Assembly (NCBI GenBank): GCA_949317995.1
Contig: OX439044.1
Span: 21,104,641-21,168,640, forward strand
Direction: 5' to 3'
Length of the DNA: 64,000 nt
Source of the DNA: Acholoe squamosa
Lineage: Eukaryota > Annelida > Polychaeta > Phyllodocida > Polynoidae
In this document: piece by piece, positions 61,376 through 64,000 of the stretch
Position numbering within the stretch: position 1 is the first letter of the stretch
Layout: each line of letters begins with the position of its first letter
The notes under the pieces: model-generated
Database searches by the model: none
Told to the model about the DNA's origin: nothing
Seen by the model: only the letters and a program-made list of their open reading frames with translations
Program-made: the position numbers and the translations under genes

Positions 61376-62040
61376 AGACCATATAGAACAATCAGTGATC
61401 GGAGCAGGTGACTTATTGTGTCAAATGCCTGCTTTATTGAGCTGCTCACCGACTAACTCACTATACCCCTGAGCTGCTCGCCCCGCCCACCCACTCTCTC
61501 CTGTCAGGCCTCTACCCAACCTGTTCTGATAATCCGGTAAGGCTTAGTGACGCCTGCCGGACGGCGACAACGGACTGCACTTGACGGCGGCGAGTGGGGG
61601 AGTGACTGAGTGAGCAGTAGAGGGAGTTGCTCGCTGTGGGGTGGCGGGTGTGGAGGTCGGTGAGGTATTGTTATCGACAATAGCCTGACGACGGGGCAGC
61701 CCTGCTGACCTGCGTGAGTCGTCCTCACCTTGTTGTCTTATCGACTTGACCACACGCTATGGACGCTCCCTCACCCCTCCTCCCCACCCTTCAGCACTTA
61801 CCCACCCTTCACCACCCCCAGACAACAGAAGACAACGGGGGCGGCCATGGCAGGCCTGACTAAACTCCTGAATACTCCCTGGAGGATGACGGCGCACAAC
61901 TAAAGCCCATACCGGCCGCTAGGCGTCGGGCCCCCAAGTCTGGGGCTTAGTTGAGCAGTTCTCCGTGTGACAATAGGAGCGGCTCAAACCCTAGTTTATT
62001 GCCTTCTGAGCAGCTCCCATACTCATCCAGAGGTGCTCAG
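61376..62040. promoter_or_regulatory. GAGC-W-GCTC motif cluster
   Basis: Exact copies at 61439, 61471 and 62008. Variants at 61402 (GAGCAGGTG), 61451 (GACTAACTC), about 61624 (GAGTTGCTC), 61953 (GAGCAGTTC) and 61977 (GAGCGGCTC). Short frames lack domains. Confidence 0.45.
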
Positions 62041-62640
62041 CCGATTGACTCACAATGCATGTACATATTTTTTTTTCAAATACCATCGGGCCACCATACA
62101 AATACATTAAGCCTTTTCATTTGAACGCAGCTACAGTCAATGTTGAATTTTAAGCGTGTCTTTCTTCTTTTTTTTTTCTCCAGCAATGGGAACACCAAAT
62201 ACATCGTATTTATTATTTTACCCTTTTTAGGCCACATTAGAAAAGGGGGTTGTTTCCAGTCACCCGACCGTCCTCAGCTAAATAGGGCCGACCTCAGAAT
62301 TTTTGAAGATTTTTTCAATTTCTTTACTGATGTTTTAAAGAGTTTTTGAAGATCTTTTTCAAAATTTTCGAACATTCTCTTCCAAAATTATTATTCGACA
62401 TGTAGGGACATATTTTCCAATGGTTTTCTAATATTCCATGCAGGAAATGAACTTCTCTGACATCCACAAGTGAAAACTTAGGAAAGAACGACTATACGAG
62501 ACCTTGGACCCCCCAAAAAAAACGACCTACCTACCTACCTCAACTTTTTGGACCATGTTACCGGAAACACAGCTTTTTTTGGCCTTACGGTGCCTATTAT
62601 GAACATATAGATTAGAGACATGGTCGGTTGGTGGGGGCAT
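62041..62640. other. Gene-free, AT-rich, possible decayed repeat
   Basis: T-rich with phrases such as TTTTTGAAGATTTTTTC recurring near 62297 and 62342. CCCCCCAAAAAAAACGACC and four CTAC/CCTAC units lie near 62510-62542. This looks like old transposon debris, but no element could be assigned. Confidence 0.35.
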
Positions 62641-64000
62641 GTGTCATCAGGCTTTGAATCAAAGGCACTGACTCCCTCAGGCATCTGTCAGTGACATTCT
62701 TATTGTCTGCTCGTGGCTATGACGTCCATTATAGACTGAGCAGAGGGCACCATCTTGAAGGAGATGGTATTGTCGTTAACTAAATACCTGTGCCATGGAA
62801 GGATATAAGGAATAGGCAGGGACCTGTAGAGGTGGGATTGTCTCTGAGGGCGCAATACAAGAAGCTGGTGGGCAATATCTTGAGGGAAACAAGTCTTTGT
62901 CCCAACCTATGGGCTACACTATTACTCCCACCCCTGCCACCCCATACATCTCCCCTTGGGTAATGGCAGGTGACCACACAAGTCCCCATCCCATTGCCTT
63001 CATCTTCTACACAGCCCTGGGGTGGGCAATGACCGACTTGACACAGCCACCACCCTCTCACAGTCTGCCATAGTGCCACTGGCGGCGGTATGCAATGCTG
63101 CATAGATAACAGTACTGCAATGTGGTCAGTGGTAACAGTGGCTTCCTCAGGGCAGTACTCCTTACAGCCTGATCCCTTTCCACTGCCCACCCTCCTCTCT
63201 CTCACTACTGCCCCCTGCGTGTGTCAGTGTGTCGGCAGATCCCCGCCAGGATGTCACCAGAGGTCCTGGCCTCTGCTTCCTGCTATTATCCTGTCCATCT
63301 CAATCTGACAGCCCACTGCCGGCCGAGCTGACCCCAGGGCCATTGTCATGGCTGAGCTAAATGGCTTCGCTGACAACGCTATTGGCCAACAATACGCTGG
63401 GAGCACGTGTAAGCCCCACCGGGCTCCTTGGCTTCTTCAAGATTGGACTGGTCCGAGCTGCTTGCCCCTAGGTCGATATGTGAACATCTTTTATTATCAT
63501 GGGTCTTGTGTGCTATTTCTAGGCCATTCCTCTCAGCCGGTGAGAGCACTGTTGGGCTTGAAGTTGAGGTTGACTACAGACCTTGGCATGAGTATCTACT
63601 GAAATGTGGTCAGAACGATGTAGGAGTTGCTCGTTCTATGACATTATTTCTGTACAGTAGTATACGTGCTGCAATTATGACCTTTTCATATTCTAGTACA
63701 CATTCGCCAAAGCCTATAGTAGTGCATTTATATACCTATTCAGATCTTTCATGCGACATTCTCAATATTAATGAAATGCCATTCCCTGCTATGGGTCCTT
63801 ACCCCCCCCCCCCCACGCCCCCAAGCGATGCGGGGAGGGGTGCAACTGTAACGATCCCAGGCCGAGTGACCGGCGAGCAAGGTCATCAGTGGGGGTTGGA
63901 GGGGGTTGGCCGGTCAGGCGCTCGGACAACGCCGGGGTCAAGGCGGATGGAAATAACCCCTAGCAGCTGGGCTTTTCATCTGAAGACACTGAGTGACCTA
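62641..64000. other. Gene-free stretch with one CTCF-like site
   Basis: A 141-codon frame on the complement (62780-63205) and smaller plus frames lack domains. CACTACTGCCCCCTGCGTG at 63203-63221 is a fair minus-orientation CTCF match. A C-run of about fourteen lies near 63810. Confidence 0.45.

Overview
Kind of sequence. This window reads as nuclear, non-coding DNA from an animal, not a microbe. No reading frame shows a recognisable domain. The longest frames are explained by microsatellites or chance, and no operon, ribosome-binding site, rRNA, tRNA or known microRNA hairpin could be identified by eye. A GAGT-leading repeat near 10.9 kb resembles dispersed SINE-like elements I remember from mollusc and other lophotrochozoan genomes. 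A marine invertebrate, perhaps a mollusc or relative, is therefore the best guess, and a weak one. The window could be intergenic or lie inside a very long intron.

Layout. CpG-rich, motif-dense islands alternate with AT-richer filler. Islands lie near 0-1.3, 12.8-13.3, 16.4-16.8, 19.6-21.4, 24.1-24.6, 29.2-31.7, 33.0-34.3, 35.0-35.4, 36.6-37.4, 38.6-39.3, 42.6-42.9, 43.8-44.3 and 59.3-59.7 kb. They carry matches to conserved animal transcription-factor sites: CTCF, RFX X-boxes, ETS (CCGGAAGT), YY1, NRF1, CRE, nuclear-receptor repeats (DR1, DR2, DR3, ER3) and GATA. This is what a cis-regulatory landscape around a developmental gene would look like. The target gene is not in the window.

Repeats. 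There is a 54-bp x4 tandem array (10.58 kb) and an 89-bp x4 array ending in an inverted, internally deleted copy (55.3 kb). Microsatellites are (CT)n at 53.0 kb, (AT)n at 55.85 kb, (GA)n at 57.56 kb and a 112-unit (ATT)n at 58.1 kb, the last inside a foldback-like element. A 36-bp perfect duplication sits at 49.27 and 50.08 kb. Poly-G/poly-C runs of 8 or more are unusually common.

Most interesting signal. A near-palindromic 9-mer, GAGC-A/T-GCTC, occurs 27 times exactly, where fewer than one copy is expected. Many degenerate copies accompany it, and within clusters the copies often sit about 10, 11, 12, 20, 21 or 30 bp apart, that is, on one face of the helix. A second 9-mer, GTCGTCTGC, occurs 8 times, always preceded by three A/T bases, mostly in the island blocks. 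I do not recognise either as a standard animal motif. They may be binding sites for a lineage-specific regulatory or chromosomal protein. Calls on function here are inference from motif matches; only the repeats, hairpins and motif counts are seen directly.
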